A stretch of 64,000 bases of DNA, from assembly GCF_008364765.1 (NCBI RefSeq), contig NZ_VTUY01000004.1, forward strand, positions 364,152 to 428,151. The letters run 5' to 3'. The notes under the pieces were generated by a model that was not told the origin of the DNA, made no database searches, and saw only the letters and a program-made list of their open reading frames with translations. Below are positions 17,111 through 25,287 of the stretch, in pieces; the first letter of the stretch is position 1; each line of letters starts with the position of its first letter. A program made the position numbers and the translations under genes. Source of the DNA: Bacillus sp. CH30_1T. Its GTDB lineage: Bacteria; Bacillota; Bacilli; Bacillales; Bacillaceae_B.

Positions 17111-17545
17111 TTGTCCATCACGGGTCGTGAAGAGGAGAAGATAATCGTTCAACTAAATGATATATATAGGCAAATGAGTCCTAAGTTTGAGCGCTGTACC
17201 GGAATTAGTCAGTCTCGTTTGGATCTTTTGCACAAGTTGTTTGAAGTGGAAGAAATCAGTCAAACGGCTCTACAAAGAGAAGTGAATATTGATAGTGCAG
17301 CCGTGACGAGGCACTTAAAGCAGCTTGAAGGAAAAGGGATGGTCTCCCGCCGGAAAAATCCTGATGATAACAGATTTACATTTGTCCGGTTGACAGAAGA
17401 AGGCCGTAAAAAAATAGAGGCTTATCGTGAAGAGAAAGAGATCTTTATCTCAAAAGTCTTTAGAAGGTTTACAAAAGAAGAACGTTCGGTTTTATCGGAA
17501 ATGCTAAATCGTATTCAGGATAATGTTTCGGAGATCGAATACTAG
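17111..17545 (+). CDS. MarR-family transcriptional regulator
   Basis: The protein has 144 residues. The winged helix runs SQTALQREVNIDSAAVTRHLKQLEGKGMVSRRKNPDDNRF, with the MarR wing DDNRF and terminal dimerisation helices. A single cysteine (RCTGISQSRLDLL, near residue 33) is in the region used for redox sensing by some family members, so a thiol or quinone sensor is possible (inference). TTG 17111 follows AAAAGGAGGAGG; longer in-frame starts run through the promoter. It is in an operon with a nitroreductase and a quinol monooxygenase, both electrophile-detoxification families. Confidence 0.88.
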   Translation: MSITGREEEKIIVQLNDIYRQMSPKFERCTGISQSRLDLLHKLFEVEEISQTALQREVNIDSAAVTRHLKQLEGKGMVSRRKNPDDNRFTFVRLTEEGRKKIEAYREEKEIFISKVFRRFTKEERSVLSEMLNRIQDNVSEIEY

Positions 17546-17583
17546 AAAGTTTAGACTTATCTATATAAAAAGGAGAATGCACC

Positions 17584-18219
17584 ATGAATCAAACAAAAAT
17601 CAATAACTTTAACCAAATCATAACAGGCCGTCGTTCCATCCGTAATTATGACCCGTCTGTGAAAATCAGTAAAGAAGAAATGACAGAGATACTAACCGAA
17701 GCCACTCTTGCACCATCATCTGTAAACTTGCAGCCATGGCGTTTTGTTGTCATCGACAGTCCAGAAGGGAAAGAAAAACTTGCACCTCTTGCGAAATTCA
17801 ATCAGACGCAAGTCAAAACTTCTTCTGCAGTGATTGCGGTATTTGTGGATATGAACAGCCTTGACTATGCGGATGAGATTTACAATAAAGCTGTAGAAGA
17901 AGGATATATGCCTGCAGAAGTAAGAGACAGACAGCTACCATCTATTAAAGGATTACTACAAATGATGACAACTGAACAGTTCAGGGAAATGAACCTCATC
18001 GATGCAGGGTTAGTATCCATGCAACTCATGCTTGCTGCACGTGCTCACGGATTTGATACAAATCCCATCGGGGGATATGAAAAGGATCAAATTGCTGAAG
18101 CATACGGTATGGACAAAGACCGTTACTATCCAGTCATGCTGATTTCAATCGGAAAAGCGGCAGATGCAGGCTACAAATCTGTTCGCCTGCCAGTAGAATC
18201 CATCACAGAATGGAAATAA
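17584..18219 (+). CDS. Nitroreductase-family FMN oxidoreductase
   Basis: The protein has 211 residues. The FMN-binding nitroreductase pattern includes GRRSIRNYDPSVKISKEEM, EATLAPSSVNLQPWRFVVID and NPIGGY...YYPVMLISIGKA. These enzymes reduce quinones, nitroaromatics or azo compounds with NAD(P)H. Position right after a MarR gene and before an ABM-domain protein suggests induction by quinone-like electrophiles, comparable to yodB/mhqR-type regulons (inference). AAAGGAG precedes ATG. Confidence 0.9.
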   Translation: MNQTKINNFNQIITGRRSIRNYDPSVKISKEEMTEILTEATLAPSSVNLQPWRFVVIDSPEGKEKLAPLAKFNQTQVKTSSAVIAVFVDMNSLDYADEIYNKAVEEGYMPAEVRDRQLPSIKGLLQMMTTEQFREMNLIDAGLVSMQLMLAARAHGFDTNPIGGYEKDQIAEAYGMDKDRYYPVMLISIGKAADAGYKSVRLPVESITEWK

Positions 18220-18243
18220 AAATAAGATAAGAGGAGAAATTAT

Positions 18244-18540
18244 ATGATTATTATACATGCAGAATTTCATATTAATCCAACCAAAGAACAAGCATTTTTA
18301 GAAGAGATTCGCCCACTTGTAGGAGCATCCAGAGCAGAAGAGGGAAACATTTCATATGACTTAATGAAAGATACTGAAAGAGAAAGTGTCTATACAATGG
18401 TAGAGGTGTGGAGGGATGCTGCTGCCGTTGAAAATCACAATGCGAGTGAGCATTTTGCTTCATTTGTTGGAAGAGCGCCTGAGTATTTAGCGGCTCCTTT
18501 AGATGTGAAGATTTATGAAGGAAACAAGGTAGAGAAATAA
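18244..18540 (+). CDS. Putative quinol monooxygenase (ABM domain, YgiN-like)
   Basis: The protein has 98 residues and forms one antibiotic-biosynthesis-monooxygenase ferredoxin-like fold: EFHINPTKEQAFLEEIRPLVGASRAEEGNISYDLMKD, then ENHNASEHFASFV. Family members oxidise quinols or act in electrophile stress without a cofactor. Third gene of the MarR-nitroreductase operon (24-base gap, AAGAGGAG site). A terminator follows (GCACCT...AGGTGCTTTTTTT, 18553-18582). Confidence 0.87.
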   Translation: MIIIHAEFHINPTKEQAFLEEIRPLVGASRAEEGNISYDLMKDTERESVYTMVEVWRDAAAVENHNASEHFASFVGRAPEYLAAPLDVKIYEGNKVEK

Positions 18541-18552
18541 TTCATTTAATGG

Positions 18553-18582
18553 GCACCTGACTTTTGGTTAGGTGCTTTTTTT
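18553..18582 (+). terminator. Terminator
   Basis: GCACCT (18553-18558) pairs with AGGTGC (18570-18575), followed by seven T. It lies between convergent genes. Confidence 0.75.
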
Positions 18583-18623
18583 CATTAAAAAATGCCAGGC
18601 GCATAAGCACCCGACATTTCGAA

Positions 18624-20312
18624 TTACACTTCAATAATGATCGGTAAAATCATAGGTTTCCTCTTTAAATGCTTGAATAGGTATTGACCTACGTCTTTTT
18701 TGATCGCCTGTTTCATTTCTTTCCAGTCCCTTATATTTTCTGCAGACAATTCATCTACGACTTTTTTAACGAGATGGTTTACGTCCTTTAATAGGTCTTC
18801 TGAGTTTCGTACAAAAACGAATCCCCGTGAAATGGTATCAGGTCCAGAAATGATAGAATGCTCCGACTTACTAAGGGTAATAACAATGATAAGCATTCCA
18901 TCTTCAGAAAGTTGCTTTCGATCACGTAAAACAATTGATCCGATATCTCCGACGCTCAAGCCATCTACAAAGGTATCTCCTGCAGGAATGGCACGCGTTT
19001 GCCGGGCAACGGAATTCTCAATATCGACGACTTCACCGTTTTTTATTATAAAAGTGTTTCCTGCTTCTACTCCTACCGATTCAGCCAAGATTTGGTGATG
19101 ATGCAGCATTCGGTATTCACCATGTATAGGAATAAAATAAGTCGGCTTCATTAATGTTAGCATTAGTTTTAAGTCTTCTTGATACCCGTGTCCAGACACA
19201 TGCATGCCTGTTGTACTTCCACTTCCATAAATCACGTCGGCACCAAGTTGAAATAAATTATCCAGAATACGTGATACGTCCTTTTCGTTTCCTGGTATAG
19301 GTGAAGCAGCCAGAATGACAGTGTCACCTGGATAAACGTATACGTCCCGGAAGCTTCCTGTCGAAAGGCGACCTAGTGCAGCCCTGGGTTCCCCTTGACT
19401 TCCCGTACATAAAATCGCTACCTTTTCGGGAGGTAATGCATCGATTTCACGAGCATCAATCAGCATCCCGTCAGGCACGGTTAAATAACCCCGTTCAATG
19501 GCAACTGAAACTACATTGATCATGCTCCTTCCTAATAATGCCAGCCTCCTGTTTGTCTTGATGGAAGCATCGACTACCTGTTGTACCCGGTTGACATTGG
19601 AAGCAAAGGTTGAGACAAAGATCTTTCCAGTGGCTTTCAAGAACGCTTCATCCATATGATTCCCCACCATTTGTTCAGAAGGGGTCAAGCCGCCCCGCTC
19701 CGCATTCGTGCTTTCAGAAAGTAAGACCAATACCCCTTCATCACCGATCCTGGCCATTTTATGAATGTCTGAGTATTGATGATTGGCAGGGGTTAAGTCG
19801 AATTTAAAGTCTCCAGTATGTACGACATTTCCTTCCGGCGTATGAAATACGATACCTAAACAATCCGGAATGCTGTGACTTACCTTGAAGAACGAAACAT
19901 CGATCGTTCCGAAATTCAGGTTGGAATTTGAGTCGATGGTTACAAGTTTTGTCTCTCTTATAAGCCTGTGCTCTTCTACTTTTAGTTCGATTAATCCTAA
20001 AGTGAAATGTGTAGCATAAATGGGCATGTTAATTTTTTTTAGAAGATAGGGAATGCCACCTATGTGATCCTCGTGGCCATGAGTGACAATTAATCCCCGT
20101 ATTTTATCTTTGTTTTTTTCCAGATAAGTAACATCAGGAATGATTAAGTCGATTCCTAAAAGACTTTCATCAGGAAACTTACCTCCACAATCAATGATGA
20201 CAATATCATCACGATGTTGAATGACATACATATTTTTTCCGATTTCGTTGATTCCGCCAAGTGCAAAAATGGATAATGCCTGTTCATTGGTATGCAAGAA
20301 TGAACCCTCCAT
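18624..20312 (-). CDS. RNase J-family ribonuclease (beta-CASP metallo-hydrolase), probable extra paralogue
   Basis: The protein has 562 residues. The metal site is H78-x-H80-x-D82-H83 (THGHEDHIGG), with HTGDFKFD and the beta-CASP region TFASNVNRVQQ, LCTGSQGEPRAAL and SGHGYQEDLKLML. RNase J acts as 5'-3' exonuclease and endonuclease in RNA decay. It is full length, but SESTNAERGG replaces the usual SDSTNSE and the C-terminus ends KRKPMILPIIIEV. The gene is not next to rpoY (rnjA context) or the dapA/spoIIIE region (rnjB context). A third, possibly specialised, paralogue is likely. AT-rich flanks, GGAGGG before ATG. Confidence 0.87.
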   Translation of the reverse strand: MEGSFLHTNEQALSIFALGGINEIGKNMYVIQHRDDIVIIDCGGKFPDESLLGIDLIIPDVTYLEKNKDKIRGLIVTHGHEDHIGGIPYLLKKINMPIYATHFTLGLIELKVEEHRLIRETKLVTIDSNSNLNFGTIDVSFFKVSHSIPDCLGIVFHTPEGNVVHTGDFKFDLTPANHQYSDIHKMARIGDEGVLVLLSESTNAERGGLTPSEQMVGNHMDEAFLKATGKIFVSTFASNVNRVQQVVDASIKTNRRLALLGRSMINVVSVAIERGYLTVPDGMLIDAREIDALPPEKVAILCTGSQGEPRAALGRLSTGSFRDVYVYPGDTVILAASPIPGNEKDVSRILDNLFQLGADVIYGSGSTTGMHVSGHGYQEDLKLMLTLMKPTYFIPIHGEYRMLHHHQILAESVGVEAGNTFIIKNGEVVDIENSVARQTRAIPAGDTFVDGLSVGDIGSIVLRDRKQLSEDGMLIIVITLSKSEHSIISGPDTISRGFVFVRNSEDLLKDVNHLVKKVVDELSAENIRDWKEMKQAIKKDVGQYLFKHLKRKPMILPIIIEV

Positions 20313-20462
20313 GAGAAATTGTTTTGGTTATTATGCCCGAATAGGTTGATTTCATTAAGGTATATTTTGTTTTAAGCAATAAAATGTTACATGAAATGGT
20401 TATTTATATGGTAAATTATGCTACTATTGTTTATGAATGATACATACTAAGGAGAGATGATG

Positions 20463-21122
20463 ATGACATCAACAAATGCATGGACAGAAGTAGATCAATA
20501 TTTCACGAGTAAACTTCAAGTATCAGATCCACTTATGGATTCTGTATTGAAAGCAAATAGTGAAGCAAAACTTCCTGCAATCGATGTATCTCCGAATCAG
20601 GGGAAGTTTCTCTCACTGCTTGCACAGCTTAAAGGAGCGAGACGTATATTGGAAATCGGGACCCTTGGAGGCTATAGTACGATCTGGCTTGCCCGTGCAC
20701 TGCCCGAGGACGGCCATCTTGTAACCTTGGAATATAGTGAAAAACATGCAAAAGTAGCCGCAAAAAACATTCAAAATGCTGGAATGGATCAAAAGGTGGA
20801 AGTTAAGGTAGGTGCTGCATTGGATACGTTGCCGACTATTGAGGGTAAGTTTGACTTTATTTTCATTGATGCAGACAAACAAAACAATGCAAATTATTTA
20901 AAATGGGCACTCGAGCTTTCTCAACCTGGAGCTGTCATCATTACAGATAATGTGGTACGAGGTGGAAGAGTAATCGATGAGAACAGCGTAGATGAAAGCG
21001 TTCAGGGAGTTCGCTATTTTATTGATATGTTGTCTAAAGAGCCCCGTATTGATTCAACGGTTGTTCAAACCGTCGGGTCTAAAGGTTACGACGGGTTTGT
21101 AATGGGTATTGTGAAGGGATAA
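20463..21122 (+). CDS. SAM-dependent O-methyltransferase (class I, COMT-like)
   Basis: The protein has 219 residues. It has motif I ILEIGTLGGYSTIWLARALP, the metal-binding DADK in FIFIDADKQNN, and ITDNVVRGGRV. These match cation-dependent O-methyltransferase_3 enzymes acting on catechols or tRNA (TrmR-like relatives also share this pattern). The substrate is not evident. ATG 20463 has GGAGAG at 7 bases; ATG 20457 and 20460 are alternatives. It is divergent from the RNase J gene. Confidence 0.87.
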   Translation: MTSTNAWTEVDQYFTSKLQVSDPLMDSVLKANSEAKLPAIDVSPNQGKFLSLLAQLKGARRILEIGTLGGYSTIWLARALPEDGHLVTLEYSEKHAKVAAKNIQNAGMDQKVEVKVGAALDTLPTIEGKFDFIFIDADKQNNANYLKWALELSQPGAVIITDNVVRGGRVIDENSVDESVQGVRYFIDMLSKEPRIDSTVVQTVGSKGYDGFVMGIVKG

Positions 21123-21189
21123 AAAATTATTATTGTATTTTATTGGATTCTTATGTAAAATAAATGAAAATTCATAAATCCTAAATGTC

Positions 21190-21410
21190 ATGATAGGAAC
21201 GAGTAGTGACTTATCTCCCTGGTGAAGAGAGCTGATGGCTGGTGGGAATCAGTACAAAGATAAGCGCGAATTACCTCCTTAAACATTCTCTGTGAACCTT
21301 AGTAGCAGAGAACGGCCGGTCCGTTAATCGAATGAAGTGGAAGAGAAATCTTCAATGAGGGTGGTACCGCGTTAACCACGTCCCTTTTTTAGGGACGTGG
21401 TTTTTTGGTG
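21190..21410 (+). promoter_or_regulatory. Tyrosine T-box riboswitch
   Basis: The T-box core AGGGTGGTACCGCG lies at 21358-21371. Stem I with a TAC (Tyr) specifier in GAATCAGTACAAAG lies near 21256. The terminator is CCACGTCCCT (21376-21385) with AGGGACGTGG (21391-21400) and six T. Uncharged tRNA-Tyr would stabilise the antiterminator and allow expression of the synthetase downstream. Confidence 0.93.
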
Positions 21411-21432
21411 TGATTTTTGTTGAGAGAGTAGA

Positions 21433-21592
21433 TAACGGCGAAATCTGAAATATAACGGCGGAATTTTCATTTTAACGGCAAATTTCGAATTATAACGGTG
21501 AAATCACAAATGCTTCGTCCGCAATCAAAATATATAAGCGGAATCTTTGTTTTATCAGCGAAATCCAGGATTTATCATCGAAATTAGATGAT
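21433..21592. repeat. Array of eight 20-bp degenerate repeats between T-box and synthetase
   Basis: Eight consecutive units keep an exact 20-bp phase with no indels: units begin TAACGGCG (21433), TAACGGCG (21453), TAACGGCA (21473), TAACGGTG (21493), CTTCGTCC (21513, weak), TATAAGCG (21533), TATCAGCG (21553) and TATCATCG (21573), each followed by an AAAT/GAAT-like segment. The array lies in the transcribed leader of the synthetase gene. Related 20-bp arrays occur at 27135-27240 and 52681-52720. Confidence 0.7.
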
Positions 21593-21656
21593 TTCAAAGA
21601 TGACGACCAACCTGACAAGTATATAAACGAGTCATATCAATGAAGGAGGAATGATC

Positions 21657-22904
21657 ATGCAACACAAATGGGAAGCACTTTCACAAGAACAACAGGCAGA
21701 AGTGGAAAGGCAGTTAACCGTATACAAAAATGGAGTTCATGAAATCATCCCAGAAGCAGAATTAAGGCAAAAACTAGTCAAGTCAATTGCAACTGGAGTA
21801 CCATTGAAAATCAAGCTTGGTCTAGACCCGACCGCTCCCGATGTTCACTTGGGTCATACGGTTGTTCTGAACAAATTAAGGCAGTTCCAAGAAAACGGTC
21901 ATATCATTCAGCTCATTATTGGGGATTTCACCGGTAAAATCGGTGATCCGTCTGGTAAGTCTGTCGCAAGGAAGCAGCTGACAGATGAAGAGGTGAAGAG
22001 AAATGCCCAAACTTACTTTGAGCAATTTGGGAAAGTCCTCGACAAAGAGAAGGTGGAGCTTCATTACAATTCCAAATGGTTGTCATCGTTGAATCTTGAA
22101 GATGTGATTCATTTATCATCGAAGATCACAGTTGCTCGATTAATTGAAAGAAAAGATTTTTCTAATCGGTTGTCAACAGGGAAGCCAGTCTCGCTTCATG
22201 AGTTTTTCTACCCGTTAATGCAAGGATACGATTCCGTCGCATTAGAAAGTGATGTGGAACTTGGCGGGACGGATCAGCAGTTCAATGTGTTGATGGGAAG
22301 ACATCTTCAGGAGCAGTACAACCAGGAGAAACAAGTGGTCATATTACTTCCTTTACTTGAAGGCCTTGACGGCGTAGATAAAATGTCAAAATCAAAACAT
22401 AATTACATTGGAATTGATGAAGATCCTAACCAAATGTTTGGGAAGACGATGTCGATTCCGGATGAATTGATTATTAAATACTTCAATCTGATAACGGACT
22501 TATCTTTAGATGAGAAATCGAAAATAGAGAAGGAATTAATCGAAAGGACTCTCCATCCTAGAGACGCCAAAATACGATTAGGAAAAACCATCGTGTCCAT
22601 GTACCACGGAGAAGAAGCAGCCGGGCAAGCCGAGAACAATTTTAAGAAAGTATTCCAAAAAGGCGCCATTCCTGATGACATTCCAGAGATACAGTGGACA
22701 GGTGAAAGTAGGGTGTCCATTATCGACTTACTTGTTGAGTTAAATATGCAAGCTTCAAAGAGTGAAGCGCGGCGGATGATTCAAAATGGAGGAATCAGAA
22801 TCAATTCAGAAAAGGTTCTGGATATGCAATTAGAAGTAGAAATTGAAGATGGGCTGATTGTGCAGGTAGGGAAGAGGAAGTATAAAAAGCTGAGAATTAT
22901 GTAA
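21657..22904 (+). CDS. tyrS: Tyrosyl-tRNA synthetase (TyrZ-type)
   Basis: The protein has 415 residues and charges tRNA-Tyr. It has the class I signatures H64-LG-H67 (DVHLGHT) and KMSKS (242-246), and a C-terminal S4 RNA-binding domain ([21 protein letters not shown]). The length and the [14 protein letters not shown] context fit the TyrZ branch, which in Bacillus is often a second synthetase, but whether another tyrS exists cannot be seen here. ATG 21657 lies 7 bases after AAGGAGG; ATG 21651 is too close. Controlled by the upstream T-box. Confidence 0.95.
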   Translation: MQHKWEALSQEQQAEVERQLTVYKNGVHEIIPEAELRQKLVKSIATGVPLKIKLGLDPTAPDVHLGHTVVLNKLRQFQENGHIIQLIIGDFTGKIGDPSGKSVARKQLTDEEVKRNAQTYFEQFGKVLDKEKVELHYNSKWLSSLNLEDVIHLSSKITVARLIERKDFSNRLSTGKPVSLHEFFYPLMQGYDSVALESDVELGGTDQQFNVLMGRHLQEQYNQEKQVVILLPLLEGLDGVDKMSKSKHNYIGIDEDPNQMFGKTMSIPDELIIKYFNLITDLSLDEKSKIEKELIERTLHPRDAKIRLGKTIVSMYHGEEAAGQAENNFKKVFQKGAIPDDIPEIQWTGESRVSIIDLLVELNMQASKSEARRMIQNGGIRINSEKVLDMQLEVEIEDGLIVQVGKRKYKKLRIM

Positions 22905-22964
22905 CTCCGTAAGAAAGTCGTCTAATCAGCATGAATAGATGGCTTTTTTATTTTATTATAATAA

Positions 22965-23040
22965 ATCAAATATTTTCGATTTATCAGTTGACTTAATGGA
23001 AAACCTTGCATATAGTAAGGATATATCAAATAAATTTGAT
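22965..23040 (+). promoter_or_regulatory. arsR promoter with two ArsR operators
   Basis: TTGACT (22988-22993), 17 bp, TATAGT (23011-23016). ATCAA-N6-TTGAT lies at 23025-23040 over the expected start, and a 9-of-10 match (ATCAA-N6-TCGAT) lies at 22965-22980 upstream of the -35. This spacing is typical of ArsR/SmtB repressor sites. Confidence 0.75.
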
Positions 23041-23058
23041 TTAAAAGGAGCAGATAGC

Positions 23059-23379
23059 ATGAATAAACAAATTCCGTTTAAAGATATATCACTGGATTCA
23101 ACCTTCAGTAAATACGAAAAAAAATTCAAAGCACTTGCAGATCAAAAAAGGTTATTTATCCTGCACCAAATTACTGAAATGGGAGAAGTGTGTGTATGTG
23201 ACTTATCGGATAAATTAGACTTACCCCAATCTAAACTTTCCTACCATCTGAAGATTTTAATGGACGCTGAGTTGATCTTGAAAGAAACGCGAGGCACGTG
23301 GAGTTACTATACATTAAATCACACTGAATTGAATCACTTGTTATCCGAACAACTTTGCTGCTTGTTTAGGCGTGAATAA
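23059..23379 (+). CDS. arsR: ArsR/SmtB-family metalloregulator
   Basis: The protein has 106 residues. The winged helix KALADQKRLFILHQITEMGEVCVCDLSDKLDLPQSKLSYHLKIL carries the CVCDL metal-binding motif in helix 3, as in As(III)/Sb(III)-sensing ArsR. An extra CC pair sits near the C-terminus (EQLCCLF). It should release its operators on binding arsenite or organoarsenicals. ATG 23059 follows AAAAGGAG; the longer frame back to 22939 crosses the promoter and is rejected. Followed by an ArsP-like permease with its own operators. Confidence 0.92.
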   Translation: MNKQIPFKDISLDSTFSKYEKKFKALADQKRLFILHQITEMGEVCVCDLSDKLDLPQSKLSYHLKILMDAELILKETRGTWSYYTLNHTELNHLLSEQLCCLFRRE

Positions 23380-23417
23380 AGTGATTAATTTGCATAGTGA
23401 CATCTTATGATTTATTA

Positions 23418-23469
23418 ATCAAAATAATTTGATGTATAATTTTCGATGATTAATCAAGAAAAATTGATT
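23418..23469 (+). promoter_or_regulatory. Permease promoter region with two more ArsR operators
   Basis: ATCAA-N6-TTGAT occurs at 23418-23433 and 23453-23468. TATAAT (about 23435-23440) lies between them, so the two sites bracket a -10 box. All four operators in the locus share the same half-site spacing. Confidence 0.7.
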
Positions 23470-23490
23470 TAACATAAGGAGGCAGTCAAA

Positions 23491-24351
23491 TTGACTATAT
23501 TAAAAGATTTTATCAGTATTGCCCTTGAATTAACGGCACTATTTGTTGGAATATCCTTTGTGATTCATTTACTTCAAGGCTTTATTCCTTATAAAAAGAT
23601 GGAGGAGCTGATGGATAGGAGCCATCCACTATTTAGTGCTCTGGTAGCTGTAGGTTTTGCATTCGTCACACCTTTTTGTTCCTGTTCAACCATCCCTATT
23701 GTTGTAAATCTATTGCGAAATAAAGTCCGTTTTCCGATTGTGATGGTTTTCCTTTTCGCCTCACCTGTACTGGATTTAACGATTCTTTCCTTAATGACGT
23801 ACTTACTGGGGTGGAAAGTAGCTATTGCATATACAATTTTAACCACATCTTTTTCTATTATCATTGGATTTACGTTGAGTGCATTTGGATTTGAAACACA
23901 ACTAAAGAATGTCATGGTAGAAAATTTCTCACCACCTGAGAATGGATTCAATATTAAGAGGGCTATAAGAGAAACACACTCTCTCATGAAAAACGTGTAT
24001 CCTTTTCTTATTATCGGGGCAGGGATTGGTTCGGTTATTCATGGTTCTGTTCCAACAGAATGGATTACAACCTATTTAGGAGGCGAGAATTGGTGGATGG
24101 TGCCGATAGCTGCGATTATCGGGATTCCTTTATACATCCGTCTATCTACAATGATCCCGATCTCTCAGATTCTTATTGCTAAAGGAATGGCACTGGGACC
24201 AGTAATGGCTCTAATGATTGCATCAGCAGGTGCAAGCCTTCCGGAAGTGACTTTACTCCATAGCATTTTTAAAAAGAAGCTTGTACTTGCATTTATTGGC
24301 TCTGTCCTCATCATGTCCACTATGTCGGGGTTCTTATTTTACTTTATATAA
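23491..24351 (+). CDS. ArsP-like permease (DUF318/YraQ family)
   Basis: The membrane protein has 286 residues and about 8 helices. The FCSCSTIPI motif near residue 63 is the conserved cysteine motif of ArsP/YraQ permeases, which export trivalent organoarsenicals. SPVLDLTILSL and IPLYIRLSTMIPISQ are further family segments. Start TTG 23491 follows AAGGAGG. Its promoter carries two ArsR sites, so induction by arsenicals is likely. A 36-residue Cys-pair protein is encoded 13 bases downstream. Confidence 0.88.
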   Translation: MTILKDFISIALELTALFVGISFVIHLLQGFIPYKKMEELMDRSHPLFSALVAVGFAFVTPFCSCSTIPIVVNLLRNKVRFPIVMVFLFASPVLDLTILSLMTYLLGWKVAIAYTILTTSFSIIIGFTLSAFGFETQLKNVMVENFSPPENGFNIKRAIRETHSLMKNVYPFLIIGAGIGSVIHGSVPTEWITTYLGGENWWMVPIAAIIGIPLYIRLSTMIPISQILIAKGMALGPVMALMIASAGASLPEVTLLHSIFKKKLVLAFIGSVLIMSTMSGFLFYFI

Positions 24352-24364
24352 GGAGGTGAAAAAA

Positions 24365-24475
24365 ATGAATTGGTTAAAAAGTTTGATTGGTCAGAAAGTA
24401 CAGGAGGATTGCTGCAAAGTGAAATTGGTTGAAGTAAAAGATGAAAATGTTAAAAAGGAATGTTGTCAAAAATGA
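24365..24475 (+). CDS. 36-residue Cys-pair protein in the ars operon
   Basis: ATG 24365 has AAGGAGG 8 bases before it and runs to TGA at 24473. The product (MNWLKSLIGQK..., ECCQK end) holds two CC pairs (DCCKV near residue 16, ECCQK at the end) in a Lys/Glu-rich background with no membrane span. Vicinal cysteines suggest binding of arsenicals or soft metals, as a chaperone or buffer for the permease (inference). A terminator follows immediately (24478-24511). Confidence 0.7.
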   Translation: MNWLKSLIGQKVQEDCCKVKLVEVKDENVKKECCQK

Positions 24476-24477
24476 AA

Positions 24478-24518
24478 AATGAAGCCCTCGTTTTCTAACG
24501 TAGGGCTTCATCTTCTTT
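24478..24518 (+). terminator. Terminator of the ars locus
   Basis: ATGAAGCCCT (about 24479-24488) pairs with AGGGCTTCAT (24502-24511), followed by CTTCTTTT. Confidence 0.7.
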
Positions 24519-24564
24519 TGAGGTAAATTTAAGTAAAGAGAGTTTGCGACTATCTTCTTTCAAA

Positions 24565-24905
24565 TCAATGAGTCGGCGTTTCGGTTAAATTAAAGCCAAT
24601 ATACTTCAACGCAGATTCTAAATTGCGTACTTTAACAATAGGTAGTTGGGATAATTTTCCGTTCTCCTTTTCGTGAATCGCAATATCAGGTGTAATTCCT
24701 GTAAGAATCGACTCAAAGCCCATGATCTTCAGTGATTTTGATTTTACTAAGTTGATAAATACCGTTGGGAAAACTCCATCTAAAATGAGCAGACCGGATA
24801 AGTCAATAATAAAGTACACCGTATCATGAGTGGAGCCATAATCGAGAACTTTATTAATTATTTTTTCTGCACGTATTTCATCGAGGACTCCTTGAATACT
24901 AAGAC
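24565..24905 (-). pseudogene. RsbR-like STAS gene, 5' part deleted
   Basis: Reading the minus strand from about 24903 gives SIQGVLDEIRAEKI, a linker, FIIDLSGLLILDG and LTGITPDIA, a clear STAS C-terminal half. An in-frame TAG (24916-24918) lies just upstream, and the sensor half and start are missing. An 84-codon frame from GTG 24819 remains open but starts inside the domain. The positions of the RsbR phospho-threonines read E (LDE) and G (LDG). The break point coincides with that of the truncated GNAT gene facing away from it. Confidence 0.75.
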
Positions 24906-25219
24906 AGCCACCAGGCTACGACTCCATCGAGATGGGGAAGTATTTGAATTATTTCAAAATCATTTATCAAGAAGAGCTTGTAGGAGGTGTGATTGTCACG
25001 TTAGAGGGAAAGCGCCATGGAAGAGTCGACCGTATCTTTGTTGATCCAAATTACCAGGGAAAAGGAATTGGTTCATCTACCATAAGATTAATAGAAGAGA
25101 AGTTTCCAAAGGTGAGATTGTGGGAACTTGAGACATCTCGAAGGCGGCTGAATAATCATGCCTTTTACGAGAAGATGGGGTACAAGAAAATCTTTGAATC
25201 AGAAGATGAATTCTGCTAG
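24905..25219 (+). pseudogene. GNAT acetyltransferase gene, 5' part deleted
   Basis: From CAG 24905 the frame reads QPPGYDSIEMGKYLNYFKII, then VGGVIVTLEGK, the acetyl-CoA loop VDPNYQGKGIGSSTI and a normal C-terminus (FYEKMGYKKIFESE). Roughly the first 50 residues of a usual GNAT are absent, and no ribosome-binding site precedes ATG 24932. With the STAS remnant on the other strand it marks a deletion that removed both 5' ends and their shared intergenic region. Confidence 0.7.
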
Positions 25220-25287
25220 GAGAAAAGGATACAGCCTGATACTACAGAAGAGGTTGAGACGAGGGAAATTCCATTCAAGGTGACACC

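Noticed and set aside
22939-23058. Longer N-terminus of the ArsR protein
   Set aside because: The extension crosses a sigma-A promoter and two operators, and ATG 23059 has a proper ribosome-binding site.
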